Assembly (NCBI RefSeq): GCF_030848505.1
Contig: NZ_JAVDDU010000007.1
Coordinates: 1 to 64,000, forward strand
DNA from: Marinimicrobium hydrolyticum
Lineage (GTDB): Bacteria > Pseudomonadota > Gammaproteobacteria > Pseudomonadales > Cellvibrionaceae
Direction: 5' to 3'
DNA: 64,000 bases
The notes below the pieces were generated by a model. That model saw only the letters and a program-made list of their open reading frames with translations, searched no databases and was not told the DNA's origin. Positions within the stretch are counted from its first letter, which is position 1; every line of letters starts with the position of its first letter. Position numbers and translations under genes: made by a program. Below are positions 56,065 to 63,494 of this stretch, piece after piece.

Positions 56065-56319
56065 ATGGCTACACAAGATGTTACCACACAGCAATCCCCC
56101 GGCCCGGGTGATGTACAGGACACAATCAATCGGATACAACTCAGCATCTCTGGTTTGGGCGGCCTGTTTGCCGGTCTACAGGAGCTTAAAAACGACGCGC
56201 AGTACAACCAAAAGGCAATTGGCGGCATGTCATACCTTGGTGAAATCGTCGCCGACTCAGTGCGGCGTGAACTGGACGAAATCGAAGCTAAGCTAAGCCA
56301 AGAGGAGGTGCAATCATGA
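56065..56319 (+). CDS. Small hypothetical protein of the element
   Basis: An 84-residue hydrophilic protein with a central helical stretch NRIQLSISGLGGLFAGLQEL and a C-terminal helix SVRRELDEIEAKLSQEE. AAGGAG lies nine to ten bases before ATG, and the next gene starts within its last codons (ATGA overlap), so both look expressed together. No signal peptide; no family recognised. Confidence 0.65.
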   Translation: MATQDVTTQQSPGPGDVQDTINRIQLSISGLGGLFAGLQELKNDAQYNQKAIGGMSYLGEIVADSVRRELDEIEAKLSQEEVQS

Positions 56320-56540
56320 GCGACGAGAAAATGACTCCAGAGCAAAATGCGGAAATGATAGCGGAAGGGTACAAGCAGATGCCGCCGGCGCAGCGGGAAG
56401 CGTTCCTTGCCGCATTCAAGCGTCTACAAGGCGGTGATGATGAACACGAAGTCGTTGATTTTTTAGCCGGAGAGCTTGGTTGGTCACCTGAGAGGGTGGC
56501 GGCAGCGCACAAGCAGATCGACGAAGCATCAAAGCACTAA
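56316..56540 (+). CDS. Small acidic hypothetical protein of the element
   Basis: A 74-residue, acidic, helix-rich protein (QMPPAQREAFLAAFKRLQGG, then DFLAGELGWSPERVAAAHKQ). The C-terminal half resembles a small helix-turn-helix-like bundle, and a protein of similar size and plan is encoded at 61761. It overlaps the preceding gene by four bases. Immediately downstream is a GC-rich fold-back (GGGCG...CGCCC, 56549-56566) followed by TTT. Confidence 0.6.
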   Translation: MSDEKMTPEQNAEMIAEGYKQMPPAQREAFLAAFKRLQGGDDEHEVVDFLAGELGWSPERVAAAHKQIDEASKH

Positions 56541-56590
56541 CGCCACTGGGGCGGCTTTGGTCGCCCTTTGGTTACTTGAAAGGCGAATTT

Positions 56591-57169
56591 ATGACGAATG
56601 AAGAAAATGCGCGTCGAGTAGTAAGGGAGTACTTGGACAGCAGGCAAAGCCATCTCTCTTGGAGTGGTCTGGAATTCCGAGGATTGGGCGCGGCAATTGA
56701 GGCAGGAGCTAGATTCCCGGTGGAGAGGGATTACATCCTGACGGAACTCACAGCCGAAAATCAAGATAACCTACGATCCCTGGTTAAAGATTCCATTCAT
56801 GATTCGATTGCATGGGAGGCGTGCAAGCAAATTTCAGAACAGTTTATAAGGCGGCATGAGCCGGTTCCTGCACTGCTGGAGAGTTTTGTCTTGGATCTAC
56901 TTAATGGCAATAATCCCCGGCCAACTGTGCAGAGAACGGGGCCAGACCCATATAAAAACGACGGCAGGGATTCAGCTATAGTAATGGCTGTCTACAAGGC
57001 AACAAAATATCTGCCTGAGTACAGCAACGGAAATGAAACCGGTATGACTGCCTGTGCGCTGGTCGCTGAGATAATGCGCGAATACGGAGTGAATATTAAA
57101 GTTTCAACCGTTGTTCGGATTTGGGAAGAGACTATAAAGCAGAGGTTTGGGAAGCAAACCCACACGTAA
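56591..57169 (+). CDS. Hypothetical protein of the element
   Basis: A 192-residue soluble protein with helical predicted segments (ENARRVVREYLDSRQ; ESFVLDLLNGNNPRP) and a C-terminal region YGVNIKVSTVVRIWEETIKQ that looks like a DNA-binding helix pair. It sits where regulatory genes lie in many satellites, just before the AlpA-like gene. GAAAGG precedes ATG 56591. No family is recognised; a regulatory role is inference from position. Confidence 0.65.
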   Translation: MTNEENARRVVREYLDSRQSHLSWSGLEFRGLGAAIEAGARFPVERDYILTELTAENQDNLRSLVKDSIHDSIAWEACKQISEQFIRRHEPVPALLESFVLDLLNGNNPRPTVQRTGPDPYKNDGRDSAIVMAVYKATKYLPEYSNGNETGMTACALVAEIMREYGVNIKVSTVVRIWEETIKQRFGKQTHT

Positions 57170-57231
57170 ACCAAAGTCAAAATAAAACATTTTTTAATAT
57201 CCTATCCCGCCCCATGGCACGAAAGTAAATT

Positions 57232-57259
57232 GACTCCAAACACAGTAACGTTTGGAGTC
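57232..57259 (+). promoter_or_regulatory. Hairpin that hides the ribosome site of the AlpA-like gene
   Basis: A perfect 10-bp inverted repeat GACTCCAAAC (57232-57241) and GTTTGGAGTC (57250-57259) with an 8-base loop lies four bases before the ATG at 57264. The GGAG ribosome site is inside the right arm. The DNA could also be a two-fold symmetric operator. Either reading implies control of the gene. Confidence 0.6.
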
Positions 57260-57263
57260 CAAT

Positions 57264-57497
57264 ATGTCGATCAAGTCAAAACTAAGCCGCACTGAAAGCG
57301 CGGAATTTCTCACCAACCAGGGATTCCCTGTTAGCCCTCGGACGCTTGCCAAATATGCTTGCATTGGCGGCGGCCCATCATTCCGAAAATTTGGCCAGCG
57401 CGTCCTATACACTCCTGATGATCTAATTGCTTGGGCTGAGGCTAAAACCTCCGCACCCGTCAACAGTACCAGTGAATCACTGGCAGGCGGTGCATAA
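57264..57497 (+). CDS. AlpA/excisionase-like helix-turn-helix protein
   Basis: A 77-residue winged-helix protein: SRTESAEFLTNQGFPVSPRTLAKY forms the helix-turn-helix, then GGGPSFRKFGQRVLYTPDDLIAWAEA is the wing and last helix typical of AlpA/MerR-like excisionases and satellite regulators. It likely controls integrase or replication genes. Its stop overlaps the start of the next gene (TAATG), so it leads the replication operon. Confidence 0.82.
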   Translation: MSIKSKLSRTESAEFLTNQGFPVSPRTLAKYACIGGGPSFRKFGQRVLYTPDDLIAWAEAKTSAPVNSTSESLAGGA

Positions 57498-58378
57498 TGC
57501 AGACAAAAAAATACCCCGGACGCTCTAACGGCCAGGGCACAGATAAGTTTTCTAACACCTCGAATTATAGTACAGCCAAAACGGAATCGCTATCGCTTGA
57601 TGATGTGCGGCAGATGTTGTCATTCATTCCCGCCGATGACTACGACGAATGGCAAAAGGCTGGAATGGCAATTCATTCAGAATTTGACGATTCCGGCTTT
57701 TCTGTATGGGACGACTGGTCGCAAAGCGCCGATAATTACAAACCGGCATCTGCGCGGACGGCATGGCAATCGTTCAATCCTGGTGCAATAAAAATTGGCT
57801 CTCTTGTCTACTTGGCGAAACGCTACGGATGGAGCCCTCAAAGCGATCCTAAGCCGCTTCGCCCTATACCTAACCCAAAGCCCGCGCCCAAGCCGATAGC
57901 GTCCAATACGCAACGCTACGCGCTTGAATTGTGGCTCGCTTCTGACTATGACGACGATGTTGTAGCAGGCCATGAGTATGCTCAAAGAAAAGGCATTGAT
58001 TGGGCCGCTGGCGCAGCACGTGGTATTGCTTCCGGCAAGCTGATCGGCAAACAAGCCGATTGCATTATCGTTCCCATCTACTCTATCGAAACCGGAAAGC
58101 TACAGGGCGTTCAGTGCATTAATTCAGAGGGCGAAAAACAAAGCTTTGGCAGAGTGTCCGGCGGTTGTCTATTACTTGGCAACACCCTTAACAAAGCGTC
58201 CTCCTGGTACGTTGCCGAAGGCTGGGCAAGTGCCGTTTCTATGGCTTTTCACCATTGCAAAGGTAATTCAGTATGCGCGGCATCCTTTGGTAAAAGCCAG
58301 CTCGAAAATACAGCGCGAAAAATCGGAGAAGTTCACCAGCCAAGCGAGATTGTAATTCTCCAGGAGGTGGACGCATGA
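57497..58378 (+). CDS. PriCT-2 / Toprim-like replication protein, shortened
   Basis: This 293-residue protein has a PriCT-2 domain near 33-112 (DDVRQMLSFIPADDYDEWQK, then WQSFNPGAIKIGSLVYLAKRYGW). After a proline/lysine-rich linker comes a Toprim-like domain with ADCIIVPIYSIETGKLQGVQ and the glutamate motif VAEGWASAVSM. The chain stops at EIVILQEVDA, where the metal-binding DxD of Toprim primases would be expected, so the domain is incomplete. It overlaps the ATPase gene by four bases, and GGAGG for that gene lies in its last codons. Confidence 0.8.
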   Translation: MQTKKYPGRSNGQGTDKFSNTSNYSTAKTESLSLDDVRQMLSFIPADDYDEWQKAGMAIHSEFDDSGFSVWDDWSQSADNYKPASARTAWQSFNPGAIKIGSLVYLAKRYGWSPQSDPKPLRPIPNPKPAPKPIASNTQRYALELWLASDYDDDVVAGHEYAQRKGIDWAAGAARGIASGKLIGKQADCIIVPIYSIETGKLQGVQCINSEGEKQSFGRVSGGCLLLGNTLNKASSWYVAEGWASAVSMAFHHCKGNSVCAASFGKSQLENTARKIGEVHQPSEIVILQEVDA

Positions 58379-59496
58379 CAACGATTAGAAAGGCAACCTT
58401 GCCAAAAGATGATCGTGGCAATGATCCCAATGACCACAGAGAAGATCCGCATTACCTGGATAAGCTCCAGCCCATATCGTCGATGCTATCCCGCTTTACG
58501 CTTAACGGGCAGGCCGGAGAAATGAAACTCCGAATGCTGGACGACAAGTTTGTAATGGGAACCATTGCACTGCTAGGCCAAAGCACGGTTATTTATGCCC
58601 GCCCGAATGCCGGTAAAACCTTGCTGGTTATCTGGATGATTATCCACAACATACAGTTGGGCGAGATGCGCGGCGAGGACGTGTTCTATATCAACGCCGA
58701 CGACAACCACAAAGGACTGACCCATAAGCTCGAACTGGCAGAACAGCACGGTTTTATGATGCTGGCGCCAGGCTATAACGAGTTCCGCGCTGACATGTTG
58801 GCGGGTGTACTGGCTGAATTGATGGAAACAGGCGAAGCACGAGGCAAGGTGTTGATATTGGACACCGTGAAGAAGTTTGCTGACCTAATGCGCAAGGATA
58901 AAGCCTCCATCTTTGGTAATGCCGTTCGCCAGTTTGTAAGCCACGGCGGAACAGTGATTATGCTCGCCCACGTCAATAAACACGCAGACGCAGATGGCAA
59001 GGTGATATTTGCCGGAACCAGTGATCTGGTAGATGATGCCGATTGTGCTTTTACGTTGGAAGTTTTGACGGACGATAAGGCAACCGGCACCCGCAGCGTT
59101 AAGTTTGAGAATTTCAAAAGCCGGGGGGACGTCGCACAAGAGGCGGTCTATGAGTACAACGCTGGTGAGGGCGTAACCTACTTTGAACGGCTGGCCTCAG
59201 TTCGCGCTGTAAACGATCAGGAGCGCGAGGAGCTGGAACTGCGCCGTCGCCTGGATATTACCCTAGATCGAAACAGAGAAGCGGTTGAGGCGATCAAGGA
59301 GGCGATCAAGGCCGGGTTCACTCAGAAGACGCCCTTAGTTAAAGAGGCGTGCTCAAGGTCAGGACTCACAAGGCGCAAGGTTATTCGAGCCCTTAGTGAC
59401 CACACCGGGAACGACACTTCAAAGCACCAATTCTGGCATGTAAACGTGGAAGACAAGAACCGGCACGTTTACCAACTCAATTGGGGTGTCAATTGA
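58375..59496 (+). CDS. RecA/RepA-fold ATPase, probable replicative helicase
   Basis: This 373-residue protein has Walker A ARPNAGKT at 75-82, Walker B KVLILD ending at D163, and LAHVNKHADADG near the sensor position, like RepA/DnaB-type hexameric helicases and AAA_25 ATPases of plasmids and phages. A C-terminal helical domain (QKTPLVKEACSRSGLTRRKV) looks like a winged-helix DNA binder. Together with the upstream Toprim protein it forms a small replication module, followed at once by an AT-rich repeat cluster that may be the origin. Confidence 0.85.
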   Translation: MTTIRKATLPKDDRGNDPNDHREDPHYLDKLQPISSMLSRFTLNGQAGEMKLRMLDDKFVMGTIALLGQSTVIYARPNAGKTLLVIWMIIHNIQLGEMRGEDVFYINADDNHKGLTHKLELAEQHGFMMLAPGYNEFRADMLAGVLAELMETGEARGKVLILDTVKKFADLMRKDKASIFGNAVRQFVSHGGTVIMLAHVNKHADADGKVIFAGTSDLVDDADCAFTLEVLTDDKATGTRSVKFENFKSRGDVAQEAVYEYNAGEGVTYFERLASVRAVNDQEREELELRRRLDITLDRNREAVEAIKEAIKAGFTQKTPLVKEACSRSGLTRRKVIRALSDHTGNDTSKHQFWHVNVEDKNRHVYQLNWGVN

Positions 59497-59513
59497 TGAT
59501 CTGCACCCACCCC

Positions 59514-59659
59514 CTGGGAAACAGGAAAACTGGAAAACTGAATTTCCATCACTCAGGGCTTGTGGTGGGCAAGAATCCTACACCCCGCTCTGTGACTAAG
59601 TTTCCCAGTTTTTTATGTTTCTTAGTTTTTCTAGTTTTCTTGGTTTTCAGTTTCCCAGT
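59514..59659. repeat. Repeat cluster after the helicase gene, candidate replication origin
   Basis: CTGGGAAAC and repeated GGAAAACTG units (59514-59540) face an AT-rich tract of inverted units with GTTTCCCAGT twice (59600-59609 and 59650-59659) and several AGTTTTTC/AGTTTTC steps between. The strand asymmetry and low GC stand out from the surroundings. Iteron-like sets near helicase/primase genes are typical of satellite and plasmid origins. No gene covers 59497-59677. Confidence 0.5.
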
Positions 59660-59677
59660 GTGCGGGAGGCTTTTTTG

Positions 59678-59884
59678 ATGCAAACCAGAGAATTGAGCCC
59701 TACCGCCAGAGATACCCCTGGAAGCTACCAAGCAAGCCGCTGGTATCGAGTAACCACTGGCACCGGATCCTGCAAGATGATCTGCCCCCACCCAATGACC
59801 CGAGACGAGGCGCTGAGAGCAGCCAGAAGGCGCTGGGATGAAGCCGAGATAGACACTAGCTTAGATAACCAGGAGCAACCATGA
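59678..59884 (+). CDS. Small hypothetical protein of the element
   Basis: A 68-residue basic protein with two cysteines (GTGSCKMICPHP) and a helical Arg-rich end TRDEALRAARRRWDEAE. GGGAGGC precedes ATG 59678 by eight bases. It overlaps the next gene by four bases. No family recognised. Confidence 0.55.
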   Translation: MQTRELSPTARDTPGSYQASRWYRVTTGTGSCKMICPHPMTRDEALRAARRRWDEAEIDTSLDNQEQP

Positions 59885-60114
59885 GCAATAAAGTTTCAGC
59901 CAAACACAGACGGGAATTATGGCAGCGGCAACAAAGAATCCTAACTTCTAGGAAGAAGCCAAGGCGGCCTGACGAGCCTGTACAAGCAGACAGTGCTATG
60001 CTAGGCTGCAAACACAGAACGAATTCTGGCAACGCGGTTATCCCTATGGGAGCTCGCGGACCCGGACACCAGTTTGGCACTGCTATGCGGGGCGCGACTG
60101 ACCTAAACCATTAA
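59881..60114 (+). CDS. Small basic hypothetical protein of the element
   Basis: A 77-residue, strongly basic protein (SAKHRRELWQRQQRILTSRK) with a glycine-rich tail. The basic helix could bind DNA or RNA. The ATGA overlap with the preceding gene supports expression. A GC-rich fold-back (60124-60164) separates it from the capsid gene. No family recognised. Confidence 0.55.
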   Translation: MSNKVSAKHRRELWQRQQRILTSRKKPRRPDEPVQADSAMLGCKHRTNSGNAVIPMGARGPGHQFGTAMRGATDLNH

Positions 60115-60183
60115 TTGTTTAATGGGTGGGTTGGCCGCGCCTTTTTGCGTTCTGGCCCCCGCCCTCAGAAATGAGGCAACAAC

Positions 60184-61590
60184 ATGTTTAACGATCTAAC
60201 CACCAATCAGCGACTCGCTGTTAAAAAACGTGCTGGCGAACAACTCCGCAAAGCTGGTTTTACTGACCTTGAGGTAATGGAACCGCACACGCTCCAATGG
60301 AATGAATTGCACGAACGCAAAAAGACGTTGGCAGTTACGGCCCGCCAGCTCCTGGACACCATTATCGACAGCACCTCCGAACTTGAAGCGCGGGAGATCG
60401 AGTCCGCTGTTGATGGCCTTATGGCTGCACACGGCGCCATACAGGGCGAGCTAGATACCCGTGGCCAGCTCAACGACAAGAGCCCTCGCGCCCATGGTGG
60501 CGATACCCGCCGGCCCATTGGCGAAGACATGACCGTGCGCGGTGATGGGAGCCTGGCCGGCGACAGTCGTTCCGATGTATGGCGAGACAAGGAAGGCAAA
60601 GAGATTCGCACCTATGCGCCCAATGAGCGTATTTCACAGGGTACTGATTCCAGCCTGTCATTTGGTGGTGGTGTTCGCGCCCTTGTATTTGGTGCAAGGA
60701 ATGAAGCCGAGGGCCGAGCCCTAAGCGAAGGCACGAACAGTGCCGGAGGCTGGACAGTGCCGGCACCTTTGGCAAGCCAGTTCATTGACGCATTACGTGC
60801 GCAATCCGTGGCGATCCAGAGCGGCGCAATCACTGTACCAATGACAAGCGAAACGTTGCAGATTGCCAAGCTCGCGAGCGACCCCGGCTTTGCATGGCGA
60901 GCCGAGAACGCGGCAGTAGGTGGCAGCGATCCAACGTTTAGCCGCGTGTTGTTTACAGCCAAATCTTGCGCAGCCATCGTGAAGGCATCCCGTGAAGTGC
61001 TGGAAGACTCGGTTAACGTCGAGCAAATCCTGATGCAAGCATTCGCCCAGGCTGCCGCACTGGAAATTGACCGGGCTGCCCTGCAAGGTTCTGGTGCAAG
61101 TGACGAGCCGCGCGGCATCCTGAATATTTCAGGTATCAACGAAATGGAAATGGGCACCAACGGCGCGGCCTTCACTGATTACGATCCATGGTTGGATGCA
61201 ATCTATGAGCTGGAGCTGGACAACGTGCCTGGACCTTATGCGAGCGCCATGCACCCGCGTACAGCCCGTGACCTTCGCAAACTGAAAACCGGCCTAAGTG
61301 GTGACAATACGTCACTGGTTATGCCGCCCTCAGTGTCAGAAATCGCCCGGCGCATTACCACCACACTGCCCATCGACGAAACCCAGGGAACAGCCGAGAA
61401 CGCATCTAGCGTGATTATCGGCAACTTCTCTCAGATGATGGTTGGCATACGCTCTGACTTGCGCATTGAAGTGTTGCGCGAGCGATACGCGGACAACAAT
61501 CAGATTGGTTTCCTGGCTCACTTCCGGATGGACATTCAGGTGCGACACCCTGAAGCGTTTTGTGCAATCAAGGGCGTGATACCCGCCTAA
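60184..61590 (+). CDS. HK97-fold major capsid protein
   Basis: A 468-residue phage major capsid protein. The first 150 or so residues are helical and charged (TARQLLDTIIDSTSELEARE), like the delta/scaffold segment removed during HK97 maturation. From about 180 the capsid fold is clear: SEGTNSAGGWTVPAPLASQF, AENAAVGGSDPTFSRVLFTA, SREVLEDSVNVEQILMQAFA, ALQGSGASDEPRGILN, and the end FRMDIQVRHPEAFCAIKGVI. No protease, portal or connector gene accompanies it, so maturation would need a helper. GAGG lies upstream of ATG 60184. Confidence 0.93.
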   Translation: MFNDLTTNQRLAVKKRAGEQLRKAGFTDLEVMEPHTLQWNELHERKKTLAVTARQLLDTIIDSTSELEAREIESAVDGLMAAHGAIQGELDTRGQLNDKSPRAHGGDTRRPIGEDMTVRGDGSLAGDSRSDVWRDKEGKEIRTYAPNERISQGTDSSLSFGGGVRALVFGARNEAEGRALSEGTNSAGGWTVPAPLASQFIDALRAQSVAIQSGAITVPMTSETLQIAKLASDPGFAWRAENAAVGGSDPTFSRVLFTAKSCAAIVKASREVLEDSVNVEQILMQAFAQAAALEIDRAALQGSGASDEPRGILNISGINEMEMGTNGAAFTDYDPWLDAIYELELDNVPGPYASAMHPRTARDLRKLKTGLSGDNTSLVMPPSVSEIARRITTTLPIDETQGTAENASSVIIGNFSQMMVGIRSDLRIEVLRERYADNNQIGFLAHFRMDIQVRHPEAFCAIKGVIPA

Positions 61591-61650
61591 GACTTCCTGC
61601 TGTTCCCGCAGTTGGAGAAATGGCCGTAATCGGCTGGGATTAGACGGTTA

Positions 61651-61736
61651 GTGCCCGGTTCTTCAGCCTAAACCCCGTCAGCCCGTGGGGAGGAACCTTT
61701 AACCAATGTAACCCATTGGCCTCCCGCGACGGGCAC
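61651..61736 (+). other. Predicted structured RNA segment after the capsid gene
   Basis: Nested complementary blocks can fold in the transcript: GTGCCCG (61651) with CGGGCAC (61730-61736), GGGAGG (61688) with CCTCCC (61720-61725), and inside these CCAATG with CATTGG (61703-61719). It lies in the 170-base gap before the next small gene. No known RNA family is recognised. Confidence 0.45.
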
Positions 61737-61760
61737 TCATTCACTCACAGAGGCAGCACT

Positions 61761-61979
61761 ATGAATCAGCAAGAAGCAGCAGAAGCATTTGAGAGAGAGC
61801 TGGCAGCAAGCGATATGCCAGAGGAAAAGAAGGCAGCAGCACGGGAGCTTATAGAGCGCCTTAACAATGGCGAGAGAGTAGCCGCTGTACTCAAGGACTT
61901 AGCTGTACCGCTTGGCCTGACGGTTGACCACATCATGGCTGCACTCGTGCCGATAGATGAACAGAAGACGTTGCATTGA
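61761..61979 (+). CDS. Small hypothetical protein between capsid and terminase genes
   Basis: A 72-residue helical protein (ERELAASDMPEEKKAAAREL; RVAAVLKDLAVPLGLTVDHI). Its last part resembles a small helix-turn-helix-like bundle and it shares its general plan with the 56316 gene. GAGG is found upstream of ATG 61761. It could be a capsid-size or assembly factor because of its position, but this is speculation. Confidence 0.55.
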   Translation: MNQQEAAEAFERELAASDMPEEKKAAARELIERLNNGERVAAVLKDLAVPLGLTVDHIMAALVPIDEQKTLH

Positions 61980-62099
61980 TGCTGTGCTGTGTAGGTGGGG
62001 AGGGGCCATTGCCGTTTGCGGAGCCTTCCCGCTCCAGACCAGCGGGGTAGCCGTTTATTCAGCCACACGACCAAGTTTTGTTTTTTGCAGGGCTCCAAA

Positions 62100-62414
62100 A
62101 TGTCAAAGGTAATACCGATAACTGATGCCGTACCGGCTCACCTCAGCGCCGAATCAAAACGGTTGCTGCGTGATCTGCAAGCAGATTACAGCCTGGACGA
62201 CAGCGCTGGTCAAGCGCTATTGCTTCAGCTTGGCGAGACCCTGGACCACTTGCGCGCCTGTCAAAAGCAAATCAAGGAAGACGGTTTATCCGCGCCAGGA
62301 TCGCGCCGAGGGACTGTCAGACCGCACCCACTGTTAAAGGAGTGCACCGAAGCGCGGCGCCACATACTGGCGATTTTCCGCAGCTTGAACTTAGACCTGT
62401 CACCGCCGAGCTAA
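62100..62414 (+). CDS. P27-family small terminase subunit
   Basis: A 104-residue protein: VPAHLSAESKRLLRDLQADY, SLDDSAGQALLLQLGETLDH, a central AGSRRG-like linker preceded by EDGLSAPG, and HPLLKECTEARRHILAIFRS ending LNLDL. This matches the P27 type of phage small terminase that recognises the packaging site. No large terminase gene follows, so the subunit would have to work with a helper's motor. Start ATG 62100 is preferred because upstream in-frame sequence is unlike the family. Confidence 0.82.
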   Translation: MSKVIPITDAVPAHLSAESKRLLRDLQADYSLDDSAGQALLLQLGETLDHLRACQKQIKEDGLSAPGSRRGTVRPHPLLKECTEARRHILAIFRSLNLDLSPPS

Positions 62415-62416
62415 CT

Positions 62417-62686
62417 ATGCCAAACCCCAGACTATCCCGACAACGTAAACGCAAGTCCGCGGCCCTCAGTGGTGCGGAACTAACTTTTCTTACTGGTGAG
62501 CTTCAATCGCGCACCAACATGTTCGAGCTCAATCAATCCTTGCTTGGCCCCCCTGGCCTTGTCCGCCGTAAGCAGTTAATCGAGCAGTACCCGCAGCTTA
62601 TACCGGATACCAAAAAGATCGAGCTTATGAAAAAACGCGACTGCTCACGATTAATCGAGAATGAAGGAGTTCTGACGTATGACTGA
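62417..62686 (+). CDS. Hypothetical protein after the small terminase
   Basis: An 89-residue basic protein starting MPNPRLSRQRKRKSAALSGA, with a middle segment LLGPPGLVRRKQLIEQYPQL. It begins two bases after the terminase stop and overlaps the next gene by eight bases, so all three are translated together. No family recognised. It could belong to packaging or capsid assembly. Confidence 0.6.
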   Translation: MPNPRLSRQRKRKSAALSGAELTFLTGELQSRTNMFELNQSLLGPPGLVRRKQLIEQYPQLIPDTKKIELMKKRDCSRLIENEGVLTYD

Positions 62687-63305
62687 CTTTGACCCAATAA
62701 TCTCTCAGGGCATTGGCGGTTCGTACAAGTGGCGCGTTGCCCGGATAGTGAGCTGGTGTTATCGAAACCGCGCAAGCGACTCATTACCCATACTGGTGTC
62801 GATGGCGGACGCCGTAATTGACGCCACAGAGGACGAAGAGTCGTGGCTCTCTTTGATAGAGGACTATTCGCCGCCGGATGCTAAGGAGGGCGCTTTTGAG
62901 GATGTGCGCAATACCCTTCAGGCCGAATACTCGAGTAACCCCAAGGACACCCTGGGCGCTTTTCTGGCTGGCATGGACGGGCTGTTGGTGGTGTGCGAAG
63001 AAGTAGCGTCTGTATATACCGGCATACTTGACGGCGAGACCCACCCGCAAGCGGAAGAGTTCCTAGATTTACACGCGATGATTGCTGCCGCGTTTTTAAC
63101 CGGGTACGCCAAAGAATTAGGTAGCACACAACGTGGCCACTTGAGCCGACTGCGCGGCTACGTGAGCCCATTGCTCAGCACGGTGAGAGATCCCTTGTAC
63201 CACCCCCTAAACACGAATCGTCTATTTCTGCTGCCGCCATTCTGGGCTGAAGGTATGCACATTAGATTCAAGCACGGAGAGGCCACTAAAAAACTCTTCC
63301 CGTGA
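62679..63305 (+). CDS. Hypothetical protein, last gene of the element
   Basis: A 208-residue acidic protein, largely helical (LPILVSMADAVIDATEDEES; LGAFLAGMDGLLVVCEEVAS), with no signal peptide. It is translationally coupled to the preceding gene and ends about 130 bases before the attR arm repeat. I do not recognise a phage structural family; a role in interaction with the helper phage is possible but unsupported. Confidence 0.65.
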   Translation: MTDFDPIISQGIGGSYKWRVARIVSWCYRNRASDSLPILVSMADAVIDATEDEESWLSLIEDYSPPDAKEGAFEDVRNTLQAEYSSNPKDTLGAFLAGMDGLLVVCEEVASVYTGILDGETHPQAEEFLDLHAMIAAAFLTGYAKELGSTQRGHLSRLRGYVSPLLSTVRDPLYHPLNTNRLFLLPPFWAEGMHIRFKHGEATKKLFP

Positions 63306-63435
63306 GCCGCACCTACACCAACAAGCACGGCACCACATCTTTACGCATGGTACGCAGAAAAGTATGTAAGTAATTGATTCAAAAAGAATAATGCCGGAAG
63401 GCGGGGATTTTTGTTGCGTGGAAATTATTTTTTGC

Positions 63436-63455
63436 TGCTTACCCTGTGCTTACCC
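63436..63455. repeat. Arm-type repeat near attR
   Basis: This is the identical 20-bp copy of 54656-54675 (TGCTTACCCTGTGCTTACCC), placed just inside the right end of the element. It supports a role as a recombinase or excisionase binding site. Confidence 0.65.
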
Positions 63456-63464
63456 AATAAAAAA

Positions 63465-63492
63465 GGGCTAGCAGTTACTAACCTGCTAGCCC
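63465..63492 (-). terminator. Terminator carried by the element for tRNA-Met
   Basis: On the minus strand a perfect 10-bp stem GGGCTAGCAG...CTGCTAGCCC is followed by TTTTTTATT. It lies right after the tRNA 3' end and replaces the original terminator that was displaced to 54453-54480. It also closes the rightward element genes. Confidence 0.85.
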
Positions 63493-63494
63493 TC

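Noticed and set aside
59481-59678. A 65-codon frame with repeated Phe-Leu-Val steps after the helicase gene
   Set aside because: The repeat-rich translation is a by-product of the pyrimidine-rich tract; there is no good ribosome site, and the tract is better read as non-coding.
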